A DNA stretch of 64,000 nt, from positions 1-64,000 of the forward strand of contig NZ_VTXE01000029.1 in NCBI RefSeq assembly GCF_013114595.1, read 5' to 3'. The position numbers and the translations under genes are program-made. Positions 7,442 to 15,846 of the stretch are shown one piece after another. Source of the DNA: Vibrio sp. 99-8-1 (GTDB lineage Bacteria; Pseudomonadota; Gammaproteobacteria; Enterobacterales; Vibrionaceae). Each line of letters starts with the position of its first letter. Within the stretch, counting starts at the first letter, position 1. Below the pieces are notes generated by a model. It worked only from the letters and a program-made list of their open reading frames with translations. It did no database searches and had not been told where the DNA came from.

Positions 7442-7834
7442 ATGAGCATGCAAGATCCGATTTCGGATATGCTGACCCGCATTCGTAACGGTCAATCAGC
7501 AAATAAAGTTGCTGTGAAAATGCCTTCTTCAAAGCTTAAAGTTGCGATTGCTACTTTGTTAAAAGCTGAAGGTTATATCGTTGACTTCGCTGTTGAAGGC
7601 GAAGCAAAACCAGAGCTAGAAGTTACTCTTAAGTACTTCCAAGCTAAACCTGTAATCGAGCAAATCCAACGTGTTTCACGTCCTGGTCTGCGTGTCTATA
7701 AGAACAAAGACTCGCTTCCATCAGTGATGGGTGGTTTGGGTATTGCTGTAGTGTCCACTTCCAAGGGTCTGATGTCAGACCGTGCTGCTCGTAAAGCAGG
7801 TCTTGGTGGTGAGATCATCTGCTACGTAGCGTAA
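7442..7834 (+). CDS. rpsH: 30S ribosomal protein S8
   Basis: S8 is a primary 16S rRNA-binding protein and, in E. coli, the translational repressor of the spc operon. It has 130 residues, starting MSMQDPISDMLTRIRNGQ, and the conserved C-terminal block VVSTSKGLMSDRAARKAG followed by GGEIICYVA. TTTGGAG precedes the ATG at a suitable distance. It is the fifth gene of the spc operon, 10 bases from rplF. Confidence 0.97.
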   Translation: MSMQDPISDMLTRIRNGQSANKVAVKMPSSKLKVAIATLLKAEGYIVDFAVEGEAKPELEVTLKYFQAKPVIEQIQRVSRPGLRVYKNKDSLPSVMGGLGIAVVSTSKGLMSDRAARKAGLGGEIICYVA

Positions 7835-7844
7835 GGAGTAGACT

Positions 7845-8378
7845 ATGTCTCGTGTTGCTAAAGCACCTGTCGCTATTCCAGCTGGCGTAGAGGTGAAGCT
7901 TAACGGCCAAGAAGTCACTGTTAAAGGTGGCAAGGGTGAACTAACTCGCGTATTTAACGACGCTGTAGTTATCGCTCAGGAAGATAACAACTTAACTTTC
8001 GCTCCTGTGGAAGGTGTTGCTAAAGCTAATGCTCAAGCAGGTACTGCTCGTGCACTAGTGAACAACATGGTTGTTGGTGTTACACAAGGCTTTACGAAGA
8101 AGCTGACTCTTAAAGGTGTAGGTTACCGTGCTGCTGTTAAAGGCGCATCTGTTAACTTAACTCTTGGCTTCTCACACCCAGTAGAGCACGCTCTACCTGA
8201 AGGTGTTAAAGCAGAGTGTCCAAGCCAAACTGAAATTGTACTAACTGGTTGTGATAAGCAGCTTGTTGGTCAAGTAGCGGCTGACATTCGTTCTTACCGT
8301 GAGCCTGAGCCTTATAAAGGCAAAGGTGTTCGTTACGCAGATGAATATGTGCGTACTAAAGAAGCTAAGAAGAAGTAA
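7845..8378 (+). CDS. rplF: 50S ribosomal protein L6
   Basis: L6 sits near the sarcin-ricin loop and the L7/L12 stalk base. It has 177 residues (E. coli 177), starting MSRVAKAPVAIPAGVEVKLN. The second-domain signature PEPYKGKGVRYADEYVRTKE is near the C terminus. GGAG precedes the ATG. It is in the spc operon, 9 bases before rplR. Confidence 0.97.
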   Translation: MSRVAKAPVAIPAGVEVKLNGQEVTVKGGKGELTRVFNDAVVIAQEDNNLTFAPVEGVAKANAQAGTARALVNNMVVGVTQGFTKKLTLKGVGYRAAVKGASVNLTLGFSHPVEHALPEGVKAECPSQTEIVLTGCDKQLVGQVAADIRSYREPEPYKGKGVRYADEYVRTKEAKKK

Positions 8379-8387
8379 GGTAACACT

Positions 8388-8741
8388 ATGGATAAGAAAG
8401 CATCTCGCATCCGTCGTGCTACACGTGCACGTCGTAAGATTGCAGAACTTCGCGTTAATCGCCTAGTTGTACACCGTACTCCGCGTCATGTGTATGCACA
8501 GGTTATTGCGCCGAATGGCTCTGAGGTTATCGCAGCAGCTTCTACTGTAGAAAAAGCGATCCGTGAGCAAGTGAAGAATACTGGTAACGTTGACGCTGCT
8601 AAAGCTGTAGGTAAAGCTATTGCTGAGCGCGCTATCGAAAAAGGCATCTCTGGTGTTGCATTCGATCGTTCTGGTTTCCAATACCACGGCCGAGTAGCGG
8701 CGCTAGCAGATTCTGCTCGCGAAGCTGGTCTTAAATTCTAA
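8388..8741 (+). CDS. rplR: 50S ribosomal protein L18
   Basis: L18 binds 5S rRNA with L5 and helps form the central protuberance. It has 117 residues, starting MDKKASRIRRATRARRKIAE. It contains RLVVHRTPRHVYAQVI and ends in the typical VAFDRSGFQYHGRVAALADS plus AREAGLKF. It lies in the spc operon, 15 bases before rpsE. Confidence 0.97.
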   Translation: MDKKASRIRRATRARRKIAELRVNRLVVHRTPRHVYAQVIAPNGSEVIAAASTVEKAIREQVKNTGNVDAAKAVGKAIAERAIEKGISGVAFDRSGFQYHGRVAALADSAREAGLKF

Positions 8742-8756
8742 GGTAGGGTTTGGAAG

Positions 8757-9260
8757 ATGGCTAAAGAACAACAAGCTCAAGCTACAGATTTTAACGAAAA
8801 GTTAATCGCTGTTAACCGTGTTTCTAAAACGGTTAAAGGCGGTCGAATCTTTAGCTTTACTGCACTAACAGTAGTTGGTGACGGTAATGGTCGCGTTGGT
8901 TTCGGTTACGGCAAAGCTCGTGAAGTACCAGCAGCGATTCAAAAAGCAATGGAAAAAGCGCGTCGTAACATGGTTACTATCGCACTTAATGACGGAACAC
9001 TACACCACGCGGTGAAAGGTCGTCACACTGGCTCTAAAGTTTACATGCAGCCTGCTGCTGAAGGTACAGGTATCATTGCCGGTGGTGCAATGCGTGCAGT
9101 ACTTGAAGTTGTTGGTGTACACAACGTACTTGCGAAAGCATACGGTTCTACGAACCCGATTAACGTTGTGCGCGCTACTATTGATGGTTTGAGCGGCATG
9201 AAGTCACCAGAAATGGTTGCTGCTAAACGTGGTCTAACTGTTGAATCTATTTCGGAGTAA
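8757..9260 (+). CDS. rpsE: 30S ribosomal protein S5
   Basis: S5 sits at the mRNA entry and contributes to translational accuracy. It has 167 residues (E. coli 167). Motifs are VNRVSKTVKGGRIFSFTALT, GDGNGRVGFGYGKAREVPAA and GTGIIAGGAMRAVLEVVGV. The spectinomycin-contact loop around residues 20-30 (VSKTVKGG) shows no deletion. It lies in the spc operon, 7 bases before rpmD. Confidence 0.97.
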   Translation: MAKEQQAQATDFNEKLIAVNRVSKTVKGGRIFSFTALTVVGDGNGRVGFGYGKAREVPAAIQKAMEKARRNMVTIALNDGTLHHAVKGRHTGSKVYMQPAAEGTGIIAGGAMRAVLEVVGVHNVLAKAYGSTNPINVVRATIDGLSGMKSPEMVAAKRGLTVESISE

Positions 9261-9267
9261 GAACACA

Positions 9268-9444
9268 ATGGCAACTATCAAAGTAACTCAAACTAAAAGC
9301 TCAATCGGTCGTTTACCTAAGCACAAGTTGTGCTTGAAAGGTTTGGGCCTTCGTCGCATCAACCATACAGTTGAACTTGAAGACACTCCGTGCGTACGCG
9401 GAATGATCAACAAAGTTTACTATATGGTTAAAGTTGAGGAGTAA
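9268..9444 (+). CDS. rpmD: 50S ribosomal protein L30
   Basis: L30 is a small 50S protein with 58 residues here (E. coli 59). The start at 9268 gives MATIKVTQTKSSIGRLPKHK, the family N terminus. An upstream in-frame codon at 9241 lies inside rpsE and is rejected. The GGAG overlapping the rpsE stop (TCGGAGTAA) serves as ribosome site, implying coupling. It is in the spc operon between rpsE and rplO. Confidence 0.96.
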   Translation: MATIKVTQTKSSIGRLPKHKLCLKGLGLRRINHTVELEDTPCVRGMINKVYYMVKVEE

Positions 9445-9449
9445 TCAGA

Positions 9450-9884
9450 ATGCGTTTGAATACTCTATCACCGGCTGCGGGTTCTAAGCCTTCTAAGAAG
9501 CGCGTAGGTCGTGGTATCGGTTCTGGCCTTGGTAAAACAGGTGGCCGTGGCCACAAAGGTCAAAAGTCACGTTCTGGCGGCAGTGTTCGTCCAGGATTTG
9601 AAGGCGGTCAAATGCCTTTGAAACAACGTTTACCAAAATTCGGCTTTACTTCTCGTAAGAGTCTAGTATCTGCTGAAGTTCGTCTAGCTGAGCTAGCGAA
9701 AGTAACTGGTGACGTTGTTGATCTAAACAGCCTTAAAGCTGCTAACGTAATCACTAAGAACATCGAATTTGTAAAAGTTGTTCTTTCTGGTGAACTTAGC
9801 AAAGCTGTGACTGTTAAAGGTCTTCGCGTGACTAAAGGCGCTAAAGCTGCAATCGAAGCTGCAGGCGGTAAAATCGAGGAATAA
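9450..9884 (+). CDS. rplO: 50S ribosomal protein L15
   Basis: L15 is a mid-assembly 50S protein. It has 144 residues, starting MRLNTLSPAAGSKPSKKRVG, followed by the glycine- and arginine-rich tail GRGIGSGLGKTGGRGHKGQK that threads into 23S rRNA. It sits directly before secY, the usual arrangement of the spc operon. Confidence 0.97.
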   Translation: MRLNTLSPAAGSKPSKKRVGRGIGSGLGKTGGRGHKGQKSRSGGSVRPGFEGGQMPLKQRLPKFGFTSRKSLVSAEVRLAELAKVTGDVVDLNSLKAANVITKNIEFVKVVLSGELSKAVTVKGLRVTKGAKAAIEAAGGKIEE

Positions 9885-9904
9885 TCTCGAGAAACGAGGT
9901 ACAG

Positions 9905-11239
9905 ATGGCTAAGAAACCAGGACAAGATTTTCGTAGTACTCAGAGCGGCTTGGCTGAGCTAAAGTCGCGTTTACTATTCGTAGTAATAGCGTTATTAGTA
10001 TTCAGAGCAGGTTCTTTTGTACCGCTACCTGGTATTGACGCAGCTGTACTTGCCAATATGTTCGAACAGCAAAAAGGCACTATCATAGAGATGTTTAACA
10101 TGTTCTCTGGTGGTGCTCTAGAGCGTGCATCTATATTAGCACTGGGTATCATGCCGTATATTTCGGCGTCAATTGTTATCCAGTTGCTAACTGTAGTTCA
10201 TCCAGCGTTAGCTGAACTCAAGAAAGAGGGTGAAGCAGGGCGTCGTAAGATTAGCCAATATACACGCTACGGCACGCTTGTGTTAGCTACATTCCAAGCG
10301 ATTGGTATTTCAACAGGTTTACCAAACATGGTCGACAATCTGGTCGTTATCGACCAAACCATGTTTACCCTGCTTGCTACCGTTAGTTTAGTAACCGGCA
10401 CCATGTTTTTGATGTGGTTAGGTGAACAAATTACAGAGCGCGGAATTGGCAACGGTATCTCGATAATTATATTCTCGGGTATCGTGGCTGGACTGCCATC
10501 GGCAGTTGGACAGACAATTGAGCAAGCGCGTCAAGGTGAATTGCACGTACTTCTTCTGTTGTTAATTGGGGTTTTATCTTTTGCTGTAATTTATTTCGTT
10601 GTTTTCATGGAGCGTGGTCAACGTCGTATCGTCGTTAACTATGCGAAGCGTCAACAAGGTCGTAAAGTATTTGCAGCACAAAGTACGCACTTGCCACTTA
10701 AGATAAACATGGCTGGTGTAATACCTGCAATTTTTGCATCAAGTATTATTTTGTTCCCAGGAACAATCGCACAATGGTTTGGTCAGAACGGTGAGAGCAG
10801 CACATTCGGTTGGTTAACTGATGTGTCTTTGGCTCTTAGCCCAGGTCAGCCTTTGTACGTTATGCTTTATGCAGCAGCGATTATATTCTTCTGTTTCTTC
10901 TACACGGCGTTAGTATTTAACCCGCGTGAAACAGCAGATAACTTGAAGAAGTCTGGTGCGTTCGTACCCGGCATCCGCCCAGGTGAGCAGACAGCGAAAT
11001 ACATTGATAAAGTGATGACGAGATTGACCTTAGCGGGCGCTCTATATATTACCTTTATCTGTCTGATCCCAGAGTTCATGATGATCGCCTGGAACGTAAG
11101 GTTCTATTTTGGCGGCACATCACTACTAATCGTAGTGGTTGTTATCATGGATTTCATGGCACAGGTACAGACTCATCTGATGTCACAACAGTATGATTCT
11201 GTGTTGAAAAAAGCGAATCTGAAAGGTTACGGTCGCTAA
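9905..11239 (+). CDS. secY: Preprotein translocase subunit SecY
   Basis: SecY forms the protein-conducting channel of the inner membrane with SecE and SecG and works with SecA and the ribosome. The protein has 444 residues (E. coli 443) and ten hydrophobic segments. Recognisable parts are SGGALERASILALGIMPYIS (plug and second segment), the SecA/ribosome-binding loop with YAKRQQGRKVFAAQSTHLPL, and the C-terminal SQQYDSVLKKANLKGYGR. The ATG follows AACGAGG. It is the largest gene of the spc operon. Confidence 0.98.
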   Translation: MAKKPGQDFRSTQSGLAELKSRLLFVVIALLVFRAGSFVPLPGIDAAVLANMFEQQKGTIIEMFNMFSGGALERASILALGIMPYISASIVIQLLTVVHPALAELKKEGEAGRRKISQYTRYGTLVLATFQAIGISTGLPNMVDNLVVIDQTMFTLLATVSLVTGTMFLMWLGEQITERGIGNGISIIIFSGIVAGLPSAVGQTIEQARQGELHVLLLLLIGVLSFAVIYFVVFMERGQRRIVVNYAKRQQGRKVFAAQSTHLPLKINMAGVIPAIFASSIILFPGTIAQWFGQNGESSTFGWLTDVSLALSPGQPLYVMLYAAAIIFFCFFYTALVFNPRETADNLKKSGAFVPGIRPGEQTAKYIDKVMTRLTLAGALYITFICLIPEFMMIAWNVRFYFGGTSLLIVVVVIMDFMAQVQTHLMSQQYDSVLKKANLKGYGR

Positions 11240-11287
11240 TTTAGCGCCTAACCATTTAATACAGATTCCCATTTACGGAGTTTAGCA

Positions 11288-11401
11288 ATGAAAGTTCGTG
11301 CTTCCGTTAAAAAAATCTGCCGTAACTGTAAAGTAATTAAGCGCAACGGTGTCGTTCGCGTAATTTGCAGTGAACCAAAGCATAAACAACGCCAAGGTTA
11401 A
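11288..11401 (+). CDS. rpmJ: 50S ribosomal protein L36, zinc-ribbon form
   Basis: This 37-residue protein (one shorter than E. coli) starts [20 protein letters not shown]. It keeps the full zinc ribbon: Cys11, Cys14, Cys27 and His32. It is therefore the zinc-binding paralogue rather than the cysteine-free form that many bacteria express under zinc limitation. CGGAG stands before the ATG. It is the last gene of the spc operon, 48 bases after secY; the alpha promoter begins 18 bases after its stop. Confidence 0.95.
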
Positions 11402-11419
11402 TTAAGCAGAAATTTTTAC

Positions 11420-11448
11420 TTGAAATGTGAGAGTTGGTCGAGTATATT
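11420..11448 (+). promoter_or_regulatory. alpha operon promoter
   Basis: TTGAAA (11420-11425), a 17-base spacer and TATATT (11443-11448) form a strong sigma-70 promoter between rpmJ and rpsM. No terminator with a T-run is visible after rpmJ, so spc transcripts may also read into the alpha operon. Confidence 0.75.
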
Positions 11449-11459
11449 GCTCGGCCTAC

Positions 11460-11551
11460 CTTTTGCGTGCAAAAGAAGTAGTAAACCGCAGCGTATCCTG
11501 TACGGGCTTTGCTGCGGATAATTTCTTATAAAGTACTAGGAGTGAATAGTG
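11460..11551 (+). promoter_or_regulatory. alpha operon leader pseudoknot (S4-binding ribosome site)
   Basis: The leader contains GTATCCTGTACGGGCTTT within a CCGCAGC/GCTGCGG stem, an upstream TTTTGCGTGCAAAAG stem, and TAGGAGTGAATAGTGGCC ending in the GTG start of rpsM. These are the hallmarks of the alpha-operon RNA known from E. coli, where protein S4 traps the ribosome on a nested pseudoknot. The match in order and in the GTATCCTG and GGGCTTT blocks is clear by eye; the fold was not computed. Confidence 0.85.
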
Positions 11552-11905
11552 GCCCGTATAGCTGGCATTAACATTCCTGATCAAAAACATTCCGTAATCG
11601 CATTAACTGCTATTTACGGTATTGGTAAAACACGCGCTCAAGCTATTCTAGCTGACGTGGGTATTGCTGAAAGTGTTAAGATCAGTGAACTAACTGAAGA
11701 GCAGATTGATCAACTGCGTGATGGTGTCGCCAAGTACACTGTAGAAGGTGATCTACGTCGTGAAGTTTCGATGAACATCAAACGTCTTATGGACCTTGGT
11801 TGTTATCGTGGACTTCGTCATCGTCGCAGTCTACCACTACGTGGACAGCGTACTAAAACCAACGCTCGCACCCGTAAGGGTCCGCGCAAGCCGATCAAAA
11901 AATAA
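11549..11905 (+). CDS. rpsM: 30S ribosomal protein S13
   Basis: S13 is a head protein at the subunit interface that contacts tRNA in the P site. It has 118 residues and starts ARIAGINIPDQKH after the initiator. The start codon is GTG, as in E. coli, inside the alpha-leader structure. The C-terminal basic tail RGQRTKTNARTRKGPRKPIK is intact. It is the first gene of the alpha operon and the direct target of S4 repression in E. coli. Confidence 0.97.
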   Translation: MARIAGINIPDQKHSVIALTAIYGIGKTRAQAILADVGIAESVKISELTEEQIDQLRDGVAKYTVEGDLRREVSMNIKRLMDLGCYRGLRHRRSLPLRGQRTKTNARTRKGPRKPIKK

Positions 11906-11926
11906 TCGGATAAGGTAGAGAGTACA

Positions 11927-12316
11927 ATGGCAAAACAACCAACACGCGCTCGTAAGCGCGTACGCAAGCAAGTAGCTGATGGCGTAGCGCACATCCACGC
12001 TTCTTTCAATAATACAATCGTTACGATTACAGACCGTCAAGGTAACGCACTAGCTTGGGCTACTGCAGGCGGTTCAGGTTTCCGTGGTTCTCGTAAGTCT
12101 ACTCCGTTCGCAGCACAGGTTGCAGCAGAGCGCGCAGGCGAAGCGGCTAAAGAGTACGGTTTAAAGAACTTGGAAGTTATGGTTAAGGGCCCAGGTCCTG
12201 GTCGTGAGTCAACTATCCGCGCGTTAAACGCTGCTGGATACCGCATTACAAATATTGTAGATGCAACTCCGATCCCTCATAACGGTTGTCGTCCACCTAA
12301 AAAACGTCGCGTATAA
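11927..12316 (+). CDS. rpsK: 30S ribosomal protein S11
   Basis: S11 is a platform protein near the mRNA exit and the E site. It has 129 residues. It contains GVAHIHASFNNTIVTITDRQ and GSGFRGSRKSTPFAAQVAAE, and ends DATPIPHNGCRPPKKRRV, identical in pattern to E. coli. It is the second gene of the alpha operon. Confidence 0.97.
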   Translation: MAKQPTRARKRVRKQVADGVAHIHASFNNTIVTITDRQGNALAWATAGGSGFRGSRKSTPFAAQVAAERAGEAAKEYGLKNLEVMVKGPGPGRESTIRALNAAGYRITNIVDATPIPHNGCRPPKKRRV

Positions 12317-12348
12317 CGTTACGTTTCTAGGAATATTGGAGAAGAATC

Positions 12349-12969
12349 ATGGCAAGATATTTGGGTCCTAAGCTGAAGCTTAGTCGCCGCGAAGGTACTG
12401 ACTTATTCCTTAAGTCTGGTGTCCGCGCGATTGATACCAAGTGTAAAATTGATAACGCACCAGGTGTGCACGGCGCTCGCAAAGGCCGTCTATCTGAATA
12501 TGGCGTTCAGCTTCGTGAGAAGCAAAAAGTTCGTCGTATGTATGGCGTTCTAGAAAAGCAATTCCGTAACTACTATAAAGATGCTGCACGCCTTAAAGGC
12601 AATACAGGTGAAAACCTGCTTCAGCTTCTTGAAGGTCGTCTTGATAACGTAGTTTACCGCATCGGTTTTGGCGCAACTCGCGCAGAAGCCCGTCAATTGG
12701 TTAGCCACAAAGCTATTCTAGTAAACGGTAAAGTTGTAAACGTTCCTTCATTTAAAGTTTCGGCTAACGATGTTGTTTCTATTCGTGAGAAAGCTAAAAC
12801 GCAATCTCGCATTAAAGCGGCTCTAGAAGTTGCAGAACAACGCGAAAAACCAACTTGGATTGAAGTAGATGCTGGCAAAATGGAAGGTACATTCAAGCGT
12901 ATGCCTGAACGTTCTGACTTATCAGCTGACATCAACGAACACTTGATCGTCGAACTTTACTCTAAGTAA
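12349..12969 (+). CDS. rpsD: 30S ribosomal protein S4
   Basis: S4 nucleates 16S rRNA folding, forms part of the mRNA entry helicase site and represses the alpha operon in E. coli. It has 206 residues, starting MARYLGPKLKLSRREGTDLF. The S4 RNA-binding domain (residues about 94-155) includes RLDNVVYRIGFGATRAEARQ and LVSHKAILVNGKVVNVPS. The N-terminal zinc-type cysteine cluster of some S4 proteins is absent, as in E. coli. Confidence 0.97.
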   Translation: MARYLGPKLKLSRREGTDLFLKSGVRAIDTKCKIDNAPGVHGARKGRLSEYGVQLREKQKVRRMYGVLEKQFRNYYKDAARLKGNTGENLLQLLEGRLDNVVYRIGFGATRAEARQLVSHKAILVNGKVVNVPSFKVSANDVVSIREKAKTQSRIKAALEVAEQREKPTWIEVDAGKMEGTFKRMPERSDLSADINEHLIVELYSK

Positions 12970-12993
12970 GGTTTAAACTAAAGAGAGGACACA

Positions 12994-13986
12994 ATGCAGG
13001 GTTCTGTAACAGAATTTCTTAAGCCACGTCTTGTTGACATCGAACAGATTAACACGACACACGCAAAAGTAACTCTTGAGCCATTAGAGCGTGGCTTTGG
13101 CCATACTCTAGGTAATGCGCTTCGTCGTATCCTACTTTCGTCTATGCCAGGTTGCGCGGTGACAGAAGTTGAGATTGAAGGCGTTTTGCACGAGTACAGC
13201 ACAAAAGAAGGCGTTCAAGAAGACATTCTTGAAATCCTTTTAAACCTTAAAGGTTTGGCTGTACGTGTAGCTGAAGGCAAAGATGAAGTGTTTATTACAC
13301 TGAATAAATCAGGCTCAGGCCCTGTTGTTGCAGGTGACATCACCCATGATGGTGATGTAGAGATCGCTAACCCTGAACACGTTATCTGTCATCTAACTGA
13401 TGATAGTGCTGAGATCGCTATGCGCATCAAAGTAGAACGTGGTCGCGGTTATGTTCCGTCTTCTGCTCGTATTCATACCGAAGAAGATGAGCGTCCAATC
13501 GGTCGTTTGCTTGTCGATGCAACTTACAGCCCAGTAGACAAAATTGCCTACTCAGTTGAAGCTGCACGTGTTGAGCAACGTACTGACTTAGACAAGCTTG
13601 TTATCGATATGGAAACGAATGGCACTCTGGAACCTGAGGAAGCAATCCGTCGTGCAGCTACTATTTTAGCTGAACAACTGGATGCGTTCGTAGATCTTCG
13701 TGATGTACGTGTACCTGAGGAGAAGGAAGAGAAACCAGAATTCGATCCGATCCTACTGCGTCCTGTAGACGATCTTGAACTAACAGTTCGCTCTGCTAAC
13801 TGTTTGAAAGCAGAAGCGATTCACTACATTGGTGATCTTGTACAGCGTACTGAGGTTGAGCTACTTAAAACGCCAAACCTTGGTAAGAAATCTCTTACAG
13901 AGATTAAAGATGTTCTTGCTTCACGTGGTCTTTCTCTGGGCATGCGCCTAGAAAATTGGCCGCCAGCGTCCATCGCTGAAGATTAA
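12994..13986 (+). CDS. rpoA: RNA polymerase subunit alpha
   Basis: Alpha dimerises to start RNA polymerase assembly, and its C-terminal domain binds UP elements and activators such as CRP. The protein has 330 residues (E. coli 329). The N-terminal domain carries EPLERGFGHTLGNALRRILL. The acidic linker around residues 236-250 leads to the C-terminal domain with LELTVRSANCLKAEAIHYIG (DNA-contact arginine and asparagine present) and TPNLGKKSLTEIKDVLASRG. It lies between rpsD and rplQ, as in E. coli. Confidence 0.98.
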   Translation: MQGSVTEFLKPRLVDIEQINTTHAKVTLEPLERGFGHTLGNALRRILLSSMPGCAVTEVEIEGVLHEYSTKEGVQEDILEILLNLKGLAVRVAEGKDEVFITLNKSGSGPVVAGDITHDGDVEIANPEHVICHLTDDSAEIAMRIKVERGRGYVPSSARIHTEEDERPIGRLLVDATYSPVDKIAYSVEAARVEQRTDLDKLVIDMETNGTLEPEEAIRRAATILAEQLDAFVDLRDVRVPEEKEEKPEFDPILLRPVDDLELTVRSANCLKAEAIHYIGDLVQRTEVELLKTPNLGKKSLTEIKDVLASRGLSLGMRLENWPPASIAED

Positions 13987-14012
13987 TCAATACTAGTTAG
14001 AAGGATTAGGTC

Positions 14013-14399
14013 ATGCGCCATCGTAAGAGTGGTCGTCAACTCAACCGCAACAGCAGTCATCGTAAAGCGATGTTCAGCAACATGGCTAGCTCTCTTGTTC
14101 GTCACGAAGTTATTAAAACTACCGTGCCTAAAGCAAAAGAACTACGTCGCGTAATTGAGCCTTTGATTACACTAGCTAAGACAGACAGTGTTGCTAACCG
14201 TCGTCTAGCATTTGCTCGCACTCGTGATAACGAAGTTGTAGCAAAACTATTTAATGAACTAGGTCCACGTTTTGCGAGCCGTCAAGGCGGTTATACTCGC
14301 ATTCTTAAATGTGGTTTCCGTACAGGTGATAAAGCTCCAATGGCTTACATTGAGCTTGTAGATCGCCCAGAAGCATCTGAAGAAGCTGCTGCTGAATAA
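14013..14399 (+). CDS. rplQ: 50S ribosomal protein L17
   Basis: L17 lies near the tunnel exit of the 50S subunit. It has 128 residues and starts MRHRKSGRQLNRNSSHRKAM, the family signature, followed by RLAFARTRDNEVVAKLF and RQGGYTRILKCGFRTGD. It is the last gene of the alpha operon, with a strong terminator 18 bases after the stop. Confidence 0.97.
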   Translation: MRHRKSGRQLNRNSSHRKAMFSNMASSLVRHEVIKTTVPKAKELRRVIEPLITLAKTDSVANRRLAFARTRDNEVVAKLFNELGPRFASRQGGYTRILKCGFRTGDKAPMAYIELVDRPEASEEAAAE

Positions 14400-14417
14400 G
14401 TAACGTTCTACTAAAAC

Positions 14418-14451
14418 AAAAGCCGAGCATTGAATTATGCTCGGCTTTTTT
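14418..14451 (+). terminator. Terminator closing the alpha operon
   Basis: The stem AAAAGCCGAGCAT / ATGCTCGGCTTTT has a 6-base loop and a T-run. The left arm starts with A residues, so the hairpin can also stop the converging metY transcript. Confidence 0.95.
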
Positions 14452-14470
14452 GTGTTTGAAATAAAAGTGA

Positions 14471-15739
14471 CTAGCTACTCAGAGCTTGCTCTAAATCTGC
14501 AATGATATCGTCGATATGTTCGATACCTACCGACAAGCGAATCATTTCTGGAGATACACCCGCCTGCTTCTGTTCTTTTTCGTCTAGTTGACGGTGAGTC
14601 GTCGATGCAGGGTGGCAAGCCAGTGATTTTGCATCACCAATATTTACTAAACGTTTAAATATCTGTAGCGCATCATAAAAACGCACACCCGCGTCATAAC
14701 CATCTTTTAACCCGAATGACAAAATGGCCGAAGGTTTTCCTTTCATATATTTTTGTGCCAACGGATAAAACTCAGACTCTTCTAAGCCAGCATAGCTAAC
14801 CCAACTCACTTTCTCATGTTGTTGTAAGTAGTTGGCTACCTTCAGTGCGTTGTCGCAATGGCGTTCCATGCGCAAATTAAGGGTTTCTAATCCTTGCATA
14901 AGCATAAAGGCATTCATTGGCGATAACGCAGAGCCTGTATTACGCAGAGGCACTGTTCTAGCGCGACCAATAAATGCGGCAGGGCCAAATGCTTCGGCAT
15001 AAACAACACCGTGATAAGAGGGCTCTGGTGAGTTAAATACCGGGAAACGTTCTTTATGGTCTGCCCATGGGAACTTACCCGAGTCGATAATTATGCCACC
15101 TAGTGTGGTTCCATGCCCACCAACATACTTAGTTAATGAGTGAACAACGATATCTGCGCCAAACTCGATTGGCTTGCAGACTGCGGGAGTCGCAACAGTA
15201 TTGTCAACGACGACAGGAACGCCTTGGGCATGAGCCAGCGTTGAAATTGCTTCCAAATCGACGATATTACCAGCAGGGTTACCAATGGATTCGCAATATA
15301 CCGCTTTGGTTTTATCATCGATCAGTTCAGCTAAGCTTTCGGGTGAATCGTCTTTGGCAAACTTCACTTCAATACCAAGACTAGGGAACATGTGAGCGAA
15401 TAGGGTGTAGGTGCCACCATAGAGTTGAGGCGTAGATACAATGTTATCCCCAGCTTGCGCCAGTGTGAGTATGGCGTAGTGAATTGCTGAACTGCCAGCA
15501 CTCACTGCCAATCCGGCAATACCGCCCTCTAACGCCGCCATGCGCTTCTCTAACACATCATTGGTCGGGTTCATGATACGGGTGTAAATATTACCTGGAA
15601 CTTCTAGGTTAAATAGATCGGCCCCGTGTTGGGCGTTATCAAACTCATAGGCGACGGTTTGATAGATTGGTGTAGCAACTGATTTGGTTGTTGGGTCCGT
15701 CTCATAACCAAAATGTATTGCAAGGGTTTCGTCTCTCAT
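14471..15739 (-). CDS. metY: O-acetylhomoserine sulfhydrylase / aminocarboxypropyltransferase
   Basis: This PLP enzyme of the Cys/Met metabolism fold joins O-acetyl-homoserine with sulfide or methanethiol to make homocysteine or methionine. It has 422 residues from the ATG at 15739, which I prefer over the one at 15763 because AGAGA sits upstream and MRDETLAIHFGYE is the family start. YTRIMNPTNDVLEKRMAALE, the PLP lysine in SLTKYVGGHGTT (about residue 204) and LACHPASTTHRQL are diagnostic; the long insertion around HKERFPVFNSPEPSYHGVVY marks the MetY group rather than MetB or MetC. It is convergent with rplQ, and an unusual nested dyad lies upstream. Confidence 0.9.
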   Translation of the reverse strand: MRDETLAIHFGYETDPTTKSVATPIYQTVAYEFDNAQHGADLFNLEVPGNIYTRIMNPTNDVLEKRMAALEGGIAGLAVSAGSSAIHYAILTLAQAGDNIVSTPQLYGGTYTLFAHMFPSLGIEVKFAKDDSPESLAELIDDKTKAVYCESIGNPAGNIVDLEAISTLAHAQGVPVVVDNTVATPAVCKPIEFGADIVVHSLTKYVGGHGTTLGGIIIDSGKFPWADHKERFPVFNSPEPSYHGVVYAEAFGPAAFIGRARTVPLRNTGSALSPMNAFMLMQGLETLNLRMERHCDNALKVANYLQQHEKVSWVSYAGLEESEFYPLAQKYMKGKPSAILSFGLKDGYDAGVRFYDALQIFKRLVNIGDAKSLACHPASTTHRQLDEKEQKQAGVSPEMIRLSVGIEHIDDIIADLEQALSS

Positions 15740-15781
15740 TATATTTCTCTCATCCATGAACAAAACAACAGCATGTCATAT

Positions 15782-15846
15782 TTTGTGCAAATTAGACAAG
15801 GTCTTATATATAAGCACTTGTCATTTTCTATAACTATTTGCACAAA
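15782..15846. promoter_or_regulatory. Nested inverted repeats upstream of metY
   Basis: A perfect 11-bp inverted repeat, TTTGTGCAAAT (15782-15792) and ATTTGCACAAA (15836-15846), encloses a second dyad, GACAAG-N2-CTTATATATAAG-N2-CTTGTC (15795-15822), whose core is a 12-bp palindrome. It starts 43 bp upstream of the metY start and spans the likely promoter. It reads as an operator pair for an unidentified regulator. Confidence 0.55.

Noticed and set aside
15791..15806. Possible MetJ box (TTAGACAAGGTCTTAT) upstream of metY
   Set aside because: Only one imperfect half resembles AGACGTCT and tandem copies are absent; the sequence is better explained as part of the larger dyad.
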